DNA of 64,000 nt from Paenibacillus humicola (GTDB lineage: Bacteria; Bacillota; Bacilli; Paenibacillales; Paenibacillaceae). The first letter of the stretch is position 1; every line of letters starts with the position of its first letter. A program made the translations under genes and the position numbers. The notes beneath the pieces were generated by a model. The model saw only the letters and a list, made by a program, of their open reading frames with translations. It did no database searches and was not told the origin of the DNA. Shown one piece after another: positions 42,053 through 51,655 of the stretch. The stretch covers positions 3,126,501-3,190,500 of the forward strand of contig NZ_JAQGPL010000001.1 in the NCBI RefSeq assembly GCF_028826105.1. The letters are read 5' to 3'.

Positions 42053-43381
42053 TTACCAGCCCGCAAGGCCGAGCTGCTGCGCCTGCTTCTCGACATCCTG
42101 GTCGTACAGCTTGGCGGCATCCTCCGCCTTGCGTTTGCCGGCGCCGACCTCCACCGTAATCTGCTCCAGGCTCGGCCCTTTCAGCGGCGAGAGGAATTCG
42201 AGTGCCGGAGCGGTCTTGCCCTGGTCGAAATACGGCAGCATATCCTTTACGACCTGCGGCACGTTGTCCGGCATGACGGCGCCTTTGACGACGTATGGGC
42301 CGGCAGGAATCGACAGCTTGGCGACTGCGGCCATCCCTTCCGGCGAAGCGATAAAGGACAGCAGTTTTTTCGCCTCTTCCGGGTGCTCCGTGTTCTTGTA
42401 AATGTAAGCGGCTCCCGGCATCCACACCGTAAGCCCGTTTTTGTCCGGACTGTCGCCCGGCTGCGCGAAGAAACCGATATCGTTCATCTGATCCGGATTG
42501 TTCTGCATAAGCGCCGGGATGGCGAAGGTCAGCATCGGATATTGGGCGCCTTTGCCTTCCGCCAGCATTTTCAGCCCGGCATCGTACGTCGTCGCGAGGA
42601 AATCTTTATTGTAGTATCCGGCCGTTTGCTCCAGCTTCTGAAAGCTGCGGAGGGCTGCCGGCGTCGTCGCGTATTTCGCCTTATTGGCCGTATAATCCGA
42701 AGCAAAATTCGGATCCTGCTCCTGGACATTGTAATAATCGGCCAACACGATGATCTGGGAGGTCCAAGTATCCTTGTAGCTGCCGATAATGGGCGTGATT
42801 CCCGCCGCCTTCAGTTTATCGTTATTCGCCATCAGTTCCGACCACGTCTTCGGTACCGAAAGGCCGAGCTTGGCGTAAATTTTCTTGTTATACAGCCAGC
42901 CTCCGCCAATCGAGGAAGAGTAGGGAACGCCATAAACCTTCCCATTCGCGGAAACGGTCTGCTTGAAGGAGTCGAGAACGTTCGCTTCGAACGGTTCATT
43001 CGTCAAATCCAGCAGGTTCTTGTCCGGATTGAGCGCCTGCAGCTGCGCGCCGGAATTATAGAACAGCACGTCGTCCATATCGCCGGTGGCGAGGCGGGTT
43101 TTCACGAAGTTGTCGCCTTCGTTGCCTCCGGGACGGGTTTCCGTTTCAATCGTAATGTTCGGATACTTGGCTTCGAACGCGTCGGTCAGCGCTTTGGCGA
43201 TATTCGCCGAATCCTGGGTGTTGTCGATCAGCAGGCCGAGCTTGACTTTTTCCTGCGACCCGCCGGCCGAACCGGTATTGCCGGGTCCGTTTTTGTCCGA
43301 TGCGCCGCCGCAGCCGGCGAGCAGTCCGCCCAGCAGCAGGACGCCGGTCAGCGTCGCGGCGATTTTCGTACGTTCACTCAT
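42053..43381 (-). CDS. Sugar-binding lipoprotein (ABC family 1)
   Basis: This 442-residue lipoprotein has a hydrophobic signal ending in lipobox LLAGCGG (cysteine ~24). It follows the MalE/UgpB-like fold: VKLGLLIDNTQDSANIAKALTDAF at the start, and a hinge near WSELMANNDKLK. It binds the oligosaccharide for the permeases downstream. The start follows CAGGGGGAC. It has its own upstream region with a -10-like TATAAG and a cre-like site, so it can be transcribed separately from the YesM/YesN pair. Confidence 0.92.
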   Translation of the reverse strand: MSERTKIAATLTGVLLLGGLLAGCGGASDKNGPGNTGSAGGSQEKVKLGLLIDNTQDSANIAKALTDAFEAKYPNITIETETRPGGNEGDNFVKTRLATGDMDDVLFYNSGAQLQALNPDKNLLDLTNEPFEANVLDSFKQTVSANGKVYGVPYSSSIGGGWLYNKKIYAKLGLSVPKTWSELMANNDKLKAAGITPIIGSYKDTWTSQIIVLADYYNVQEQDPNFASDYTANKAKYATTPAALRSFQKLEQTAGYYNKDFLATTYDAGLKMLAEGKGAQYPMLTFAIPALMQNNPDQMNDIGFFAQPGDSPDKNGLTVWMPGAAYIYKNTEHPEEAKKLLSFIASPEGMAAVAKLSIPAGPYVVKGAVMPDNVPQVVKDMLPYFDQGKTAPALEFLSPLKGPSLEQITVEVGAGKRKAEDAAKLYDQDVEKQAQQLGLAGW

Positions 43382-43448
43382 TGGTCTAGTCCCCCTGTAA
43401 CATTCAAAATGGATTCAGGACCCGGGCTCCCTATGCTTATAGTTTAGG

Positions 43449-43462
43449 TGAAAGCGTATCCA
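43449..43462 (-). promoter_or_regulatory. Candidate cre (CcpA) site
   Basis: TGAAAGCGTATCCA fits the 14-base core TGNAARCGNWWNCA at every defined position. It lies ~70 bases upstream of the binding-protein start and overlaps the probable promoter, so carbon catabolite repression is expected. Confidence 0.5.
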
Positions 43463-43592
43463 CCGGACAGCGCCTCATTGTTTGGATCGGCTTCCGAATT
43501 TTTTGGGTGATCGCGTATCGATTGCTTTTATGGCGGATCCAATAAAGAAGGACGGAAGCGGAAAATTTAAAGCTTGAAAAACTTCCCGGAGC

Positions 43593-45077
43593 TCAAAGCC
43601 CCTCCTTGAATTGGCCCGGCGTCAGTCCGGTATGCTTTTTGAATACCTCGGAGAAATGGCGGTGCGTCAAATAGCCGACCTTCTCGCTGACCTCGCCGAC
43701 CTTATAGCCTTTGCGCAGCAGCGTTTTTGCAAGCTCCATGCGGCAGCGGGTGACGTACTTGATGTACGTTTCGCCCATCACTTCCTTGAACAGCACGCTG
43801 AAGTAGGTGGCGTTCAGGCCGGCATGCTCCGCCGCCTCCTGAAGGGAGACGTCGCGCGAAATATGGCGCTCGATGTACAGCCGGGCCTTCTCCACTGCCG
43901 TATGCTTACTCTGCTCCCGCAGCTTCATCCCGCCGTCGGCAATCGCTTCGATCCGCTCCCGAAACCAATCCGGCGCGGCGCCCCGCTCCGCGGCCTCCCG
44001 AATTTCGATATGCGGCACGCACGGCTCCTGGGGCGCATCGTTAAGAGGGCCGCCCGCCTCCTTGACGGCTTCCGACGCCGCATAGATCAGCCGCAGCATT
44101 TCATGTTCGGCGACATCCGGATCGGCCTTTGCTTCGCGAATGCCGTCCAGGAAACGGTCGACCTGTTCGAGGAACAGCGCCCTGCTCCCGGCACGCAGGC
44201 TGAGGATGACCGATTCCGCCCGCTCCGCGAGCGAATCCGGCGACGCGCTCCAATCGCCCGGCTCGCTGAACCGGACGGCGCCCTTCAGCCCAAGCAGCAG
44301 CGCCGATTTGAGGGCGCGCTGCGCTTCCGAATAGCTGCGGTCGGCGCCGGCCGGATCGGCAGCCGTCGTTCCGATGCCCGCCGTTACTCCGGCCGTATCC
44401 AGGTCGCTTGCGATATCGTCCCAATACGACTGCGGAAGCGCCATGAAATGAAAGACGACGGCCAGCCGCTCCCGTTCGCTTCTTAAAAAGACGGTGCGGT
44501 ACGCCGCATGAACCGGCAGCGTAAACGCCTCCTTCGCGGCCAGAACCGTAACGCCGCACACGCGGCCCGCCTCCTGACCGAAGCAGTCGCGCCATTTGGC
44601 TTCCGCCTCTTTTCCGAACCGGAGCAGGTCCCATACCGCTTTCTCCAGCAGCTCCCGTCTGGTCTCCTCGATCCTACGCTCCAGCGTCCGGATTTCTTCG
44701 TTGCGGCCGATTTGACCCAGCACCTTCCGCAGCGCCCGTTCGATGCTCGTTTCCGTGATCGGCTTCTCCACATAGTCGGTTACGCCGAGCCGGATCGCGT
44801 TCTTCACGTACTCGAATTCGTTGTAGCCGCTGAATACGACGCAGCACGTATCGGGCGCTTCCTCCATGATCTCCTCCACAAGCCGCAGGCCGTCCTTTCC
44901 CGGCATCCGGATGTCGGTCAGCACGATCTCAGGACGTACGCTGCGGAACGTCTCGAGCGCGGAAATGCCGTCCATGGCCGTGCCGGCCAGCTCGATGCCG
45001 AGGCCCTTCCAATCAATCAAGGCGCCAAGCGCCTCCAGCACGATATATTCGTCGTCAAATACGACTGCCTTAATCAT
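43593..45077 (-). CDS. YesN-type AraC response regulator
   Basis: This 494-residue regulator has an N-terminal receiver (1-120, phospho-acceptor D55 in IVLTDIRMPGKDG), a long middle linker and a C-terminal AraC pair of helix-turn-helices (about 395-490, LQEAAEHAGLNATYFSVLFKE and HRHFSEVFKKHTGLTPGQF). It partners with the overlapping YesM-like kinase and presumably activates the rhamnoside importer genes downstream (about 210 bases on). Confidence 0.92.
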   Translation of the reverse strand: MIKAVVFDDEYIVLEALGALIDWKGLGIELAGTAMDGISALETFRSVRPEIVLTDIRMPGKDGLRLVEEIMEEAPDTCCVVFSGYNEFEYVKNAIRLGVTDYVEKPITETSIERALRKVLGQIGRNEEIRTLERRIEETRRELLEKAVWDLLRFGKEAEAKWRDCFGQEAGRVCGVTVLAAKEAFTLPVHAAYRTVFLRSERERLAVVFHFMALPQSYWDDIASDLDTAGVTAGIGTTAADPAGADRSYSEAQRALKSALLLGLKGAVRFSEPGDWSASPDSLAERAESVILSLRAGSRALFLEQVDRFLDGIREAKADPDVAEHEMLRLIYAASEAVKEAGGPLNDAPQEPCVPHIEIREAAERGAAPDWFRERIEAIADGGMKLREQSKHTAVEKARLYIERHISRDVSLQEAAEHAGLNATYFSVLFKEVMGETYIKYVTRCRMELAKTLLRKGYKVGEVSEKVGYLTHRHFSEVFKKHTGLTPGQFKEGL

Positions 45078-46836
45078 TCGTCTGCACCTCTTCCGGGAAC
45101 GGTTTGAAACGGAGCTCGATCCGGGTGCCGCGCCCCGCTTCGCTCGTTACAACAAACGAGCTGGAAGCGCCGTAATAGAGCGTCAGCCGGTCGCGGACGT
45201 TGCGAAGGCCGTAGCCATGACCGGTTTGCGCGACATCCTCCATGCCGACGCCGTCGTCTTCCACCATAAACAGCAGGAAATCCCCGTCCTTCCGCCCCTC
45301 GATTCGGATGCGTCCATTCCCCACTTTAGGCTCCAGTCCGTGAAAGATCGCATTCTCGACGAGCGGCTGAAGCACAAGCTTCAGCATATCGTAGCCCATA
45401 ATGGCGGGATCGACCTCGATATCGCAGCCGAAGCGGCCGCCAAAGCGAATCGTCTGGATCGTCATATAATGCCGGATATGCTCGAGCTCGCGGAAGACGG
45501 GAATCGTTTCGCGGCCTTTGTTCAGGCTGAGCTTGAAGCTCTCGGACAGCGCCAGCGCCATCGCGGCGGCCTCGGCGGTCTTGTTCAGCCGCGCCATCCA
45601 GTAGATCGAATCCAGCGTGTTGTACAAAAAATGCGGCTTGATCTGCGCTTGCAGCGCGCGCAGCTCCGCCTCCTTCTCCTTCAGCTCCGAATGAATCAGT
45701 CTTGCGCCGAGCTCCTGGTTTTCCAGGACGATCCGCTTGAACGTCTCGCCGATCGCGCCGACCTCGTCCTCCTTGAACGTTTCGGCAAAGACGCGGGAGC
45801 CTTTGTTCCAATCGAGCATCATTTTTTTCAGCCGCAGCAGCGGACGCGTAATGCTCCCCGATACGATAAAGGAGATAACGAGCGCGACAAAAGCGATCAG
45901 CGAGGCGATCAGCGCGGTCGCCGTGCCGATCCGGTTCGACTGCTTCAGCAGGCGGCTCTCCCGGATAATATGGATGAAGGTCCAATGCGTCGTCTCGTTG
46001 CGGAATTCGTTGACCAAATAACCGTCCTCCTGCAGCCGGTCGGTCATTTCCCGAATGCTGCCCGCAGGGAGCTCCGGCACCGCATCTGTTTGCGGATAAA
46101 CGATCCGGGCCGGATGGACGGATGAATCGACCGCCAGAAACTGACCGTTGTCCCCGCTTCCGTTAAAGACGCTGCCGAACATCGAGGCCGAGAGATTCGT
46201 GATCAGCAGTCCGAGAGGTTTCCCGTCTTCGGTGCCCGAATCCCGGAACAGCTTGACGGTCGAGAAGACGCCCTCCTTGCCGCCCAGTACGTTATAGCCG
46301 AAAAAAACGACGCGCCCCTGCGCCCGGACCGCTTGCCGGTACCAATCCGTCCGCATGATCTCCTGCGCTTTGTCCGGCTTCTCGTAAATCCCGGCGTCGT
46401 CCGACCTGCCGAGACAGTAGGTCTGGAAATGAAGATCCAGCACGCAGAGCGAATCGACGTACCGGGTATCGAACGAGTTGCTGTTAATGACCCGCTGCAG
46501 CCGGTTCACCGTCTGGGTGTCCGTTTCGCTCAGCTCGATCGGGTTCTTGATGCCGCTCTTTCGCAGATCGTCGCGGATTTCGTCGCTGAGCACGATGAAA
46601 CGGTTCAGGTTTACGACGTTGCGCAGCAGCAGATCCGCCACCTCGCTGGATGTTTGCAGATGGTCGTAATTCGTTTTCGTGTTGTTCTCGGTCAGCGTTT
46701 TTTTGGCGATATCGAAGGAGACGTAACCGAGCAGAAAGAGCGGCGGCAGCGAAAGAAGAATCATCGTCGCGAAGAAGCGGCTCCTGACTCGGCGGAAACG
46801 AAATCGGGAGGTAAGGCTGCGAATCGTTCCAGCCAT
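45070..46836 (-). CDS. YesM-type sensor histidine kinase
   Basis: This is a 588-residue membrane kinase. Helix 1 is at about 18-38, followed by an extracellular dCache-like sensor (40-285), helix 2 (290-315), HAMP (318-370), the His-kinase domain with phospho-acceptor in QIKPHFLYNTLDSIYW and a HATPase domain with VEDDGVGMED and GYGLRNVRDRL. An ATG at 46860 precedes the AAAGGAAGG site; the ATG at 46836 (7-base spacing) is the better start. The stop overlaps the YesN start by 8 bases. Confidence 0.92.
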   Translation of the reverse strand: MAGTIRSLTSRFRFRRVRSRFFATMILLSLPPLFLLGYVSFDIAKKTLTENNTKTNYDHLQTSSEVADLLLRNVVNLNRFIVLSDEIRDDLRKSGIKNPIELSETDTQTVNRLQRVINSNSFDTRYVDSLCVLDLHFQTYCLGRSDDAGIYEKPDKAQEIMRTDWYRQAVRAQGRVVFFGYNVLGGKEGVFSTVKLFRDSGTEDGKPLGLLITNLSASMFGSVFNGSGDNGQFLAVDSSVHPARIVYPQTDAVPELPAGSIREMTDRLQEDGYLVNEFRNETTHWTFIHIIRESRLLKQSNRIGTATALIASLIAFVALVISFIVSGSITRPLLRLKKMMLDWNKGSRVFAETFKEDEVGAIGETFKRIVLENQELGARLIHSELKEKEAELRALQAQIKPHFLYNTLDSIYWMARLNKTAEAAAMALALSESFKLSLNKGRETIPVFRELEHIRHYMTIQTIRFGGRFGCDIEVDPAIMGYDMLKLVLQPLVENAIFHGLEPKVGNGRIRIEGRKDGDFLLFMVEDDGVGMEDVAQTGHGYGLRNVRDRLTLYYGASSSFVVTSEAGRGTRIELRFKPFPEEVQTND

Positions 46837-46914
46837 GGATAACCTTCCTTTCTGCAGCATTGACCGGCGTTTTGATTTTTTCCATAGTCGATTTTTGTCG
46901 ATTTCAATTCTATT

Positions 46915-46952
46915 ATTGTACTTGACGCATCCGGCGAGTGAAAGCGCTTATT
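46915..46952 (-). promoter_or_regulatory. Promoter of yesMN-like pair with cre-like site
   Basis: On the minus strand TTTCAC, 17 bases and TACAAT form a plausible promoter about 80 bases before the kinase start. TGAAAGCGCTTATT (46939-46952), a 12-of-14 cre match with two end mismatches, overlaps the -35, which would repress it under CcpA control. Confidence 0.4.
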
Positions 46953-47003
46953 TTTTGGAAGCGATGTCCGGATTTTTTGGACGGCCCGTTTTTCTTGCCA
47001 AGC

Positions 47004-47045
47004 ACAAAAAAGCTCCCGCCTGCCTCGTGGGCATCGCGGGAGCTT
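47004..47045 (-). terminator. Rho-independent terminator of the ECF operon
   Basis: A perfect AAGCTCCCGC / GCGGGAGCTT stem with TTTTTTG on the minus strand, 25 bases after the BtpA gene stop. Confidence 0.9.
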
Positions 47046-47069
47046 GATGCGATGATTCGTTGAAAGCCG

Positions 47070-47858
47070 TTAACTTTGGAGCATGCGTTTGCGCTCGGCC
47101 ATCGCTTTTACGCGGTTCGGATCGAAGGGCTGCAGCAGCTGTCCGTCCTTCTTGATCGAAGTCCCGACGATCGCTCCGTCCGCGGCCTGAAGCACTTCCA
47201 GGACGTTGTCCGCGTCGACGCCTCCGCCGATCCAGACCGGGACGCCGACCGTTTGTTTGACTCTGCGGATATAGTCGAAGCTTTGCTCGACGCTCCGGCC
47301 GGCAATAACGAGCCCGTCCGCCTTTCCGAACCAGACCGCCTCGTGCGCCATCTCCTCGAGCGACGCGCCGCCGAGCGGCCACCGGGTCCGGTCGTATACG
47401 TCCGCGAACACGGCGATATTGCCGGCCATCAGCTCTCGCCGGTACCGCTGAACGCGCGCGGCGCAGCCTTCTACGATGCCGTCCGGCCCGACCATCGCGC
47501 CGACATACACCTTGATCCGGACGAACGATGCGCCCGCGGCATGAGCGGCCGCCAGGATCGCTTCCGGATCGTCCTCCAGCAGGCTGATGCCCAGCGGAAT
47601 CGAGACCCGGCCGCGGATCATCGCGCCCAGCGCGGACATCCAGGCGATCGTCTCGGTGCGCGCTGCCTTCGGAACCGGAAGATCGCCGATATTTTGCAGC
47701 ATGAGGCCGTCAAAGCCGCCATGCTCCAGTACCTCGGCCTCCCAGATAATCGAATCGATAAATCGATTCCGATCCATGCCGCCGTACATGCCCGAGCCCG
47801 GCAGAGGCGGACAGCCGACCACGCCGATCAGCGGCTTGGAACCATACCAATCGTTCAT
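47070..47858 (-). CDS. BtpA/SgcQ-family TIM-barrel protein
   Basis: This 262-residue (beta/alpha)8 protein has the BtpA/SgcQ family layout. LIGVVGCPPLPGSG is at the start, followed by GGFDGLMLQNIGD, VRIKVYVGAMVGPDGI and a phosphate-binding end (WIGGGVDADNV, DGAIVGTSIKKDG). The last block resembles ThiE/TrpF-like phosphate loops, so a phosphorylated sugar or nucleoside ligand is likely. The family is uncharacterised enzymatically; SgcQ sits in a sugar-phosphotransferase operon of E. coli. Last gene of the ECF transporter operon, 37 bases after the kinase. Confidence 0.85.
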   Translation of the reverse strand: MNDWYGSKPLIGVVGCPPLPGSGMYGGMDRNRFIDSIIWEAEVLEHGGFDGLMLQNIGDLPVPKAARTETIAWMSALGAMIRGRVSIPLGISLLEDDPEAILAAAHAAGASFVRIKVYVGAMVGPDGIVEGCAARVQRYRRELMAGNIAVFADVYDRTRWPLGGASLEEMAHEAVWFGKADGLVIAGRSVEQSFDYIRRVKQTVGVPVWIGGGVDADNVLEVLQAADGAIVGTSIKKDGQLLQPFDPNRVKAMAERKRMLQS

Positions 47859-47895
47859 CTCATTTCCCGTCCCTTGACTGAGGATTTTTCGCCGC

Positions 47896-48828
47896 TCACG
47901 CCATCCCTTTCAGCCTTTGCGCCGTATACCAGGCCAGCCGGCCGGAGGCGGCGGATCTTTCCGCCGTCATCGCCGCCATCGGCCCGTAGCCCTCCAGCAC
48001 GAACGAAGCCGATACGCTCCCCCATTCGGCGGCCGCCGCAGGACCGCAGCCCGCGGACATGCCGGCCAAAAATCCGCCGCAATAGGCGTCGCCGCAGCCT
48101 GTTGGGTCCACCGCTTCGCCGGGGTACGGGGAAATACGGGTCTCCCGGCCGCTCTCCTTCTCGTAAACGAGGCTGCCGCGTTCGCCAAGCTTTAGCACGA
48201 CGACCGGCGGCCCCATGACTGCAATCCGCCTTGCCGCTTCCGGCTCACCGATGCCGCTTCCGAGCATAGCCGCAACTTCGACGCTGGACGGCATGAACAC
48301 GTTCAGCAGCGGAAGTATTTTCGCCCAGCGGTCCGCATCGGACATCCAATCCTCATGCGGGTCGAGGGAAATGTACGGCACGCCGCGAGATTTGAGCGCG
48401 TAAACCCATTGCTCCTGAATGTCTATGGGCATCGGCGCGATATGGGCGGCCCGGATGCGGCCCAGCACCTGCTCCGGAACGAGCGGCGGGCGCGGCGAAA
48501 TGGAATGATAATCGCTTTCCGTATGGATCGGCACATATTTTCTGCCGCCCTGCACATCATATAAGGCCCACTGCCGGACCGCAGGCACGTCGAGCGCGAT
48601 CACCCGGTCCATGTCGATCCCCGATCGGGTCAGCAGCTCCAGCGCTTCCTTCGGATAATTGCGGCACATGCAGGTCAGCAGTACGGGATGAACTCCCCAA
48701 GCCTTCAGCCCCAGCGAAGCGTAAAGCGCATTCCCGCCCGGAGTGGTAAAATGCGTTTGGCCGTTTGGCAGCACGATATCATCCACGGTCAAATGGCCGA
48801 TTACCGCCGCTTCGAAACGTTCAGCCAT
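47896..48828 (-). CDS. PfkB-family carbohydrate/nucleoside kinase
   Basis: This is a 310-residue ribokinase-fold kinase. PfkB signature 1 is FTTPGGNALYASLGLKAWG; signature 2 is VDPTGCGDAYCGGFLAG, with the catalytic aspartate in GCGD (a cysteine replaces the usual alanine). The likely substrate is a sugar or sugar-amine delivered by the ECF transporter; FrlD-like fructosamine kinases or pseudouridine-type kinases are possible relatives. The start follows GGAGGGAGCGGC. It lies between the SIS gene (14 bases) and the BtpA gene. Confidence 0.88.
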   Translation of the reverse strand: MAERFEAAVIGHLTVDDIVLPNGQTHFTTPGGNALYASLGLKAWGVHPVLLTCMCRNYPKEALELLTRSGIDMDRVIALDVPAVRQWALYDVQGGRKYVPIHTESDYHSISPRPPLVPEQVLGRIRAAHIAPMPIDIQEQWVYALKSRGVPYISLDPHEDWMSDADRWAKILPLLNVFMPSSVEVAAMLGSGIGEPEAARRIAVMGPPVVVLKLGERGSLVYEKESGRETRISPYPGEAVDPTGCGDAYCGGFLAGMSAGCGPAAAAEWGSVSASFVLEGYGPMAAMTAERSAASGRLAWYTAQRLKGMA

Positions 48829-48842
48829 GCCGCTCCCTCCTG

Positions 48843-49967
48843 TCAGCCTACGATATTGCTGCCGAAAATTTGCCGGAAATTGACTTCCATCCGGTTTTTG
48901 TCGTCGAATCCGAGCATGACCGCTCCCACGGCCTGGGCGAACGAATAGGAGAAAATTTGCAGCGGAATCTGGTACAGCAGCGGCGTCAGGCACTCATCCT
49001 CCGGCGCCGTATCAGGCATCGCCAGAACGGTATCGGCCAGCTTCTGCGTCTCCGCATCGGCTTCGCTGCATATAACGGCGGCATGCCCGCCCATATCTCT
49101 CACGGCCTGCAGCTGCTCGCGGGCACGGTCCGCAGCCGCACCCGGCGGAGCGATGACGATCGTCACCGTCCCTTCCTTGGTGCAGAAATACTGCTCATGC
49201 GCCCACTCCTCCAGTTCCTGGGCCGTCGTATTGTGCTTGGCCGATTCGATCTGCTTCGCCATGCCGAACAAGGCCGAACCGTAATTCGGGCCGCCGCCCA
49301 TAATGACGACCTCGCTCGCTTTTGTCGCCAGTTCGCCCAGCCGGCCGGCGAGGTCGAAGGTGCTTTCGACCGCGGTATCCATCAGCGTGCCGAACGATTC
49401 GATTTTCCGCATCAGCGCTTCCGTGCCGCCTTTGCCGGTTCTCTCCGCCAAATACGCCGCCAGCACATATTGGGCAATCAAGGACGCAGTATAAGAAATC
49501 GTTCCCGGACCGAAGCCGGTATCCTCGTATTTGTAAAATACGGTGCCGTCCGCCTCCTGCCCGAGCCGTCCTTCGGTGTTGTACGAAACGCCGAACGTCA
49601 GGTGCCTTCTGGCTTTGCCTCGCACGACGCACTCCACCGTCCGCGCCACGCGGCCGGAATTCGAGGTGGCGACGATCCAGCTTCCTTCCGGTGCCCAGTC
49701 CGCCTCGTACCGGGAAAATTCCAGCGATTCCATGGCGCGGCAGTCGACGCCCGCCCACATCTTGAAAGCAAGCTCGGAGCTGATTCCGCAGAAATAGGAG
49801 TCGCCGCAGCCGACCAGATACGCGCGCCCCGGCAGCGGGCGCGGGTCCAGGATCGACGACCAGCTTGCCAGAATCGGTTTCGCTTGCGTTCTTACAAAAT
49901 GACCTTGGGCCCGAATGCCTTTCAGCATGTTGCCCCATTCGAGACTGACGTTTTCATGTACGAGCAT
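48843..49967 (-). CDS. SIS-domain sugar isomerase/deglycase (FrlB/AgaS-like)
   Basis: This 374-residue protein has two SIS domains. The first has AYLVGCGDSYFCG and VATSNSGRVARTVEC; the second has EVVIMGGGPNYGSALFG and the tail KNRMEVNFRQIF. It resembles the isomerase half of glucosamine-6-phosphate synthase and fructosamine-6-phosphate deglycases (FrlB), which act on phosphorylated amino sugars. There is no glutaminase domain. The ATG follows GGAGGGAATACG. It probably acts after the neighbouring kinase. The exact substrate is unknown. Confidence 0.85.
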   Translation of the reverse strand: MLVHENVSLEWGNMLKGIRAQGHFVRTQAKPILASWSSILDPRPLPGRAYLVGCGDSYFCGISSELAFKMWAGVDCRAMESLEFSRYEADWAPEGSWIVATSNSGRVARTVECVVRGKARRHLTFGVSYNTEGRLGQEADGTVFYKYEDTGFGPGTISYTASLIAQYVLAAYLAERTGKGGTEALMRKIESFGTLMDTAVESTFDLAGRLGELATKASEVVIMGGGPNYGSALFGMAKQIESAKHNTTAQELEEWAHEQYFCTKEGTVTIVIAPPGAAADRAREQLQAVRDMGGHAAVICSEADAETQKLADTVLAMPDTAPEDECLTPLLYQIPLQIFSYSFAQAVGAVMLGFDDKNRMEVNFRQIFGSNIVG

Positions 49968-49986
49968 CGTATTCCCTCCGATTCGG

Positions 49987-50790
49987 TTATAAGTAATCCG
50001 CCAGAAGCACGCCCGTCCCCGTGAGCCGGCAGCAGATCCCGAGGACGATCGCTCCAAGGGCGGCGAGCATGACGATGTAATCGAACGATTTCAGCTGCAC
50101 TTCGGTGATGCAGGTGCGGTTTTTTCGGGCGCCGAACGCTCTCGCTTCGAGGGCGATTGCCAGCGACTGGGCGATATCGATCGACCTCAGCAGCATCGGC
50201 CCGAGAATCATGACCGATTTGCGGATTCGTGCGAGCGGATTCCCGCTCTTGTAATCGTAGCCGCGCGATTTTTGCGCTTCCACCACCGTGACCCATTCCG
50301 CCCCTACCAGCGGCACGAGCCGGATCGCAAAGGAGACGGACATCGCCGCCTTATACGGGAGGCCCAGCTTCAGGAAGGCGGCAGTCATCTTTTGCGGCGA
50401 GGTGGTGGCCATCCAAATGCCCGCCGACAGCACCATTATGGTGACGCGAAGCCCCATCGCAAGCCCGAACCACAAGCCGGTATCGGTTAATGCAACTCCC
50501 ATTACGTTAAACAAAGGCTCTCCCGTTTTCACATAGGCCGGCCAGACGATCAGCGACAGCAGCACGAACCAGACGCCGGAAAGCAGCAGCATCCGGATCA
50601 GCGTGACCGGAAGCCGGATCCAAAGCGCCGTGCCGATAAGCAGCGCGGCGACGAGCGCCAGCGGCAGCGGGTGATTGAAGCACAGGGAGAGCACGAAAAT
50701 CGCGAGCACGGCGACCGTTTTCGTCCGCGGATCGAGCGCCTGATGGACGACGGACGGCCGTTCGATATAAATGCTGTAACCGGAAGCCAC
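49987..50790 (-). CDS. ecfT: ECF transporter transmembrane component EcfT
   Basis: This 267-residue membrane protein has about five helices and the two coupling-helix motifs of EcfT (LEARAFGARKNR and the preceding SRGYDYKSGNPLARI). It links the S component to the two ATPases. A GTG at 50838 overlaps the ATPase gene and has no site; the GTG at 50790 follows GAGGTGATC, an excellent ribosome binding site. Being in the same operon as its own ATPases and S component makes this a dedicated (group I) ECF transporter. Confidence 0.88.
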   Translation of the reverse strand: MASGYSIYIERPSVVHQALDPRTKTVAVLAIFVLSLCFNHPLPLALVAALLIGTALWIRLPVTLIRMLLLSGVWFVLLSLIVWPAYVKTGEPLFNVMGVALTDTGLWFGLAMGLRVTIMVLSAGIWMATTSPQKMTAAFLKLGLPYKAAMSVSFAIRLVPLVGAEWVTVVEAQKSRGYDYKSGNPLARIRKSVMILGPMLLRSIDIAQSLAIALEARAFGARKNRTCITEVQLKSFDYIVMLAALGAIVLGICCRLTGTGVLLADYL

Positions 50791-50803
50791 TTGGATCACC
50801 TCG

Positions 50804-51655
50804 TTATTTTGCCGGGACCGTCCGATCGCTTTTCGCACGGGAAAGCGCCCGAACGAGGCCCGGAACCGTAATAATCGGGTCGCCCGGGTCCATCAGACCG
50901 AGCTGACGGCCGACCCGGGTTACCTGCAGCGGTTTGACCTGCGCGTACCGCAGCGTTTGGAGATCGCTAAGCACGTCCGCGGTAGGCGCATCCTTCAGAA
51001 TGCGCCCGCCCGCCATCGCGATGGTGCGGGGTACGTAATCCGCGACGACGGGAATATCGTGCGTAATGATCACGATCGTGACGTTCAGCTTCTCGTTCCA
51101 TTCCTTCAGCAGGTTCATGATACGGGTGATGCCCGCGTAATCCAGCCCCGTGGTCGGCTCGTCGACGACGAGGATGGACGCGCCGACGGCGAGAATGGAA
51201 GCGACGGCCAGCCGCTGCCGCTCGCCCCTGCCGAGCATCGAAGGGTGCAGCTCCCGCTTTCCTTCCAGCCCGACCAGCTGCAGCGCTTCCTCGATCCGCC
51301 GCTTGACGGCTTCCGGCGCGAGGCCCGCTGCCCGGGGGCCGAAGCCGACCTCCTTTTCCACCGACTGGGAAAAGATCTGGTGGTCCGGATTCTGATAGCA
51401 GTAGCCGACAAGCCTGGCTAGCGCATCCCGCTTATATTCCCGCGTATTTCGTCCCCGGACCCAGACGTCCCCCCGGGTCGGTTTCAAGATGCCGTTAATA
51501 TGCTTGGCCAGCGTCGTCTTTCCCGCTCCGTTCTGGCCGATCAGCGCGATAAAATCCCCTTCGCGGATATCCAGATTAATGCCGCGGAGGATGGGGGACG
51601 TTTGTTTGTCGTATCCGAACTCCACGTTCTCGAAGCGAATGACCGGCGAATTCAC
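50804..51655 (-). CDS. ecfA: ECF transporter ATPase, second subunit
   Basis: This 283-residue ABC ATPase has Walker A GQNGAGKTT, Q-loop YCYQNPDHQIF, signature LGRGERQRLA (a variant of LSGGQ), Walker B ILVVDEPTTG and H-loop ITHD. The GTG start overlaps the stop of the first ATPase (GTGA). It forms a heterodimer with that subunit. Confidence 0.93.
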   Translation of the reverse strand: MNSPVIRFENVEFGYDKQTSPILRGINLDIREGDFIALIGQNGAGKTTLAKHINGILKPTRGDVWVRGRNTREYKRDALARLVGYCYQNPDHQIFSQSVEKEVGFGPRAAGLAPEAVKRRIEEALQLVGLEGKRELHPSMLGRGERQRLAVASILAVGASILVVDEPTTGLDYAGITRIMNLLKEWNEKLNVTIVIITHDIPVVADYVPRTIAMAGGRILKDAPTADVLSDLQTLRYAQVKPLQVTRVGRQLGLMDPGDPIITVPGLVRALSRAKSDRTVPAK

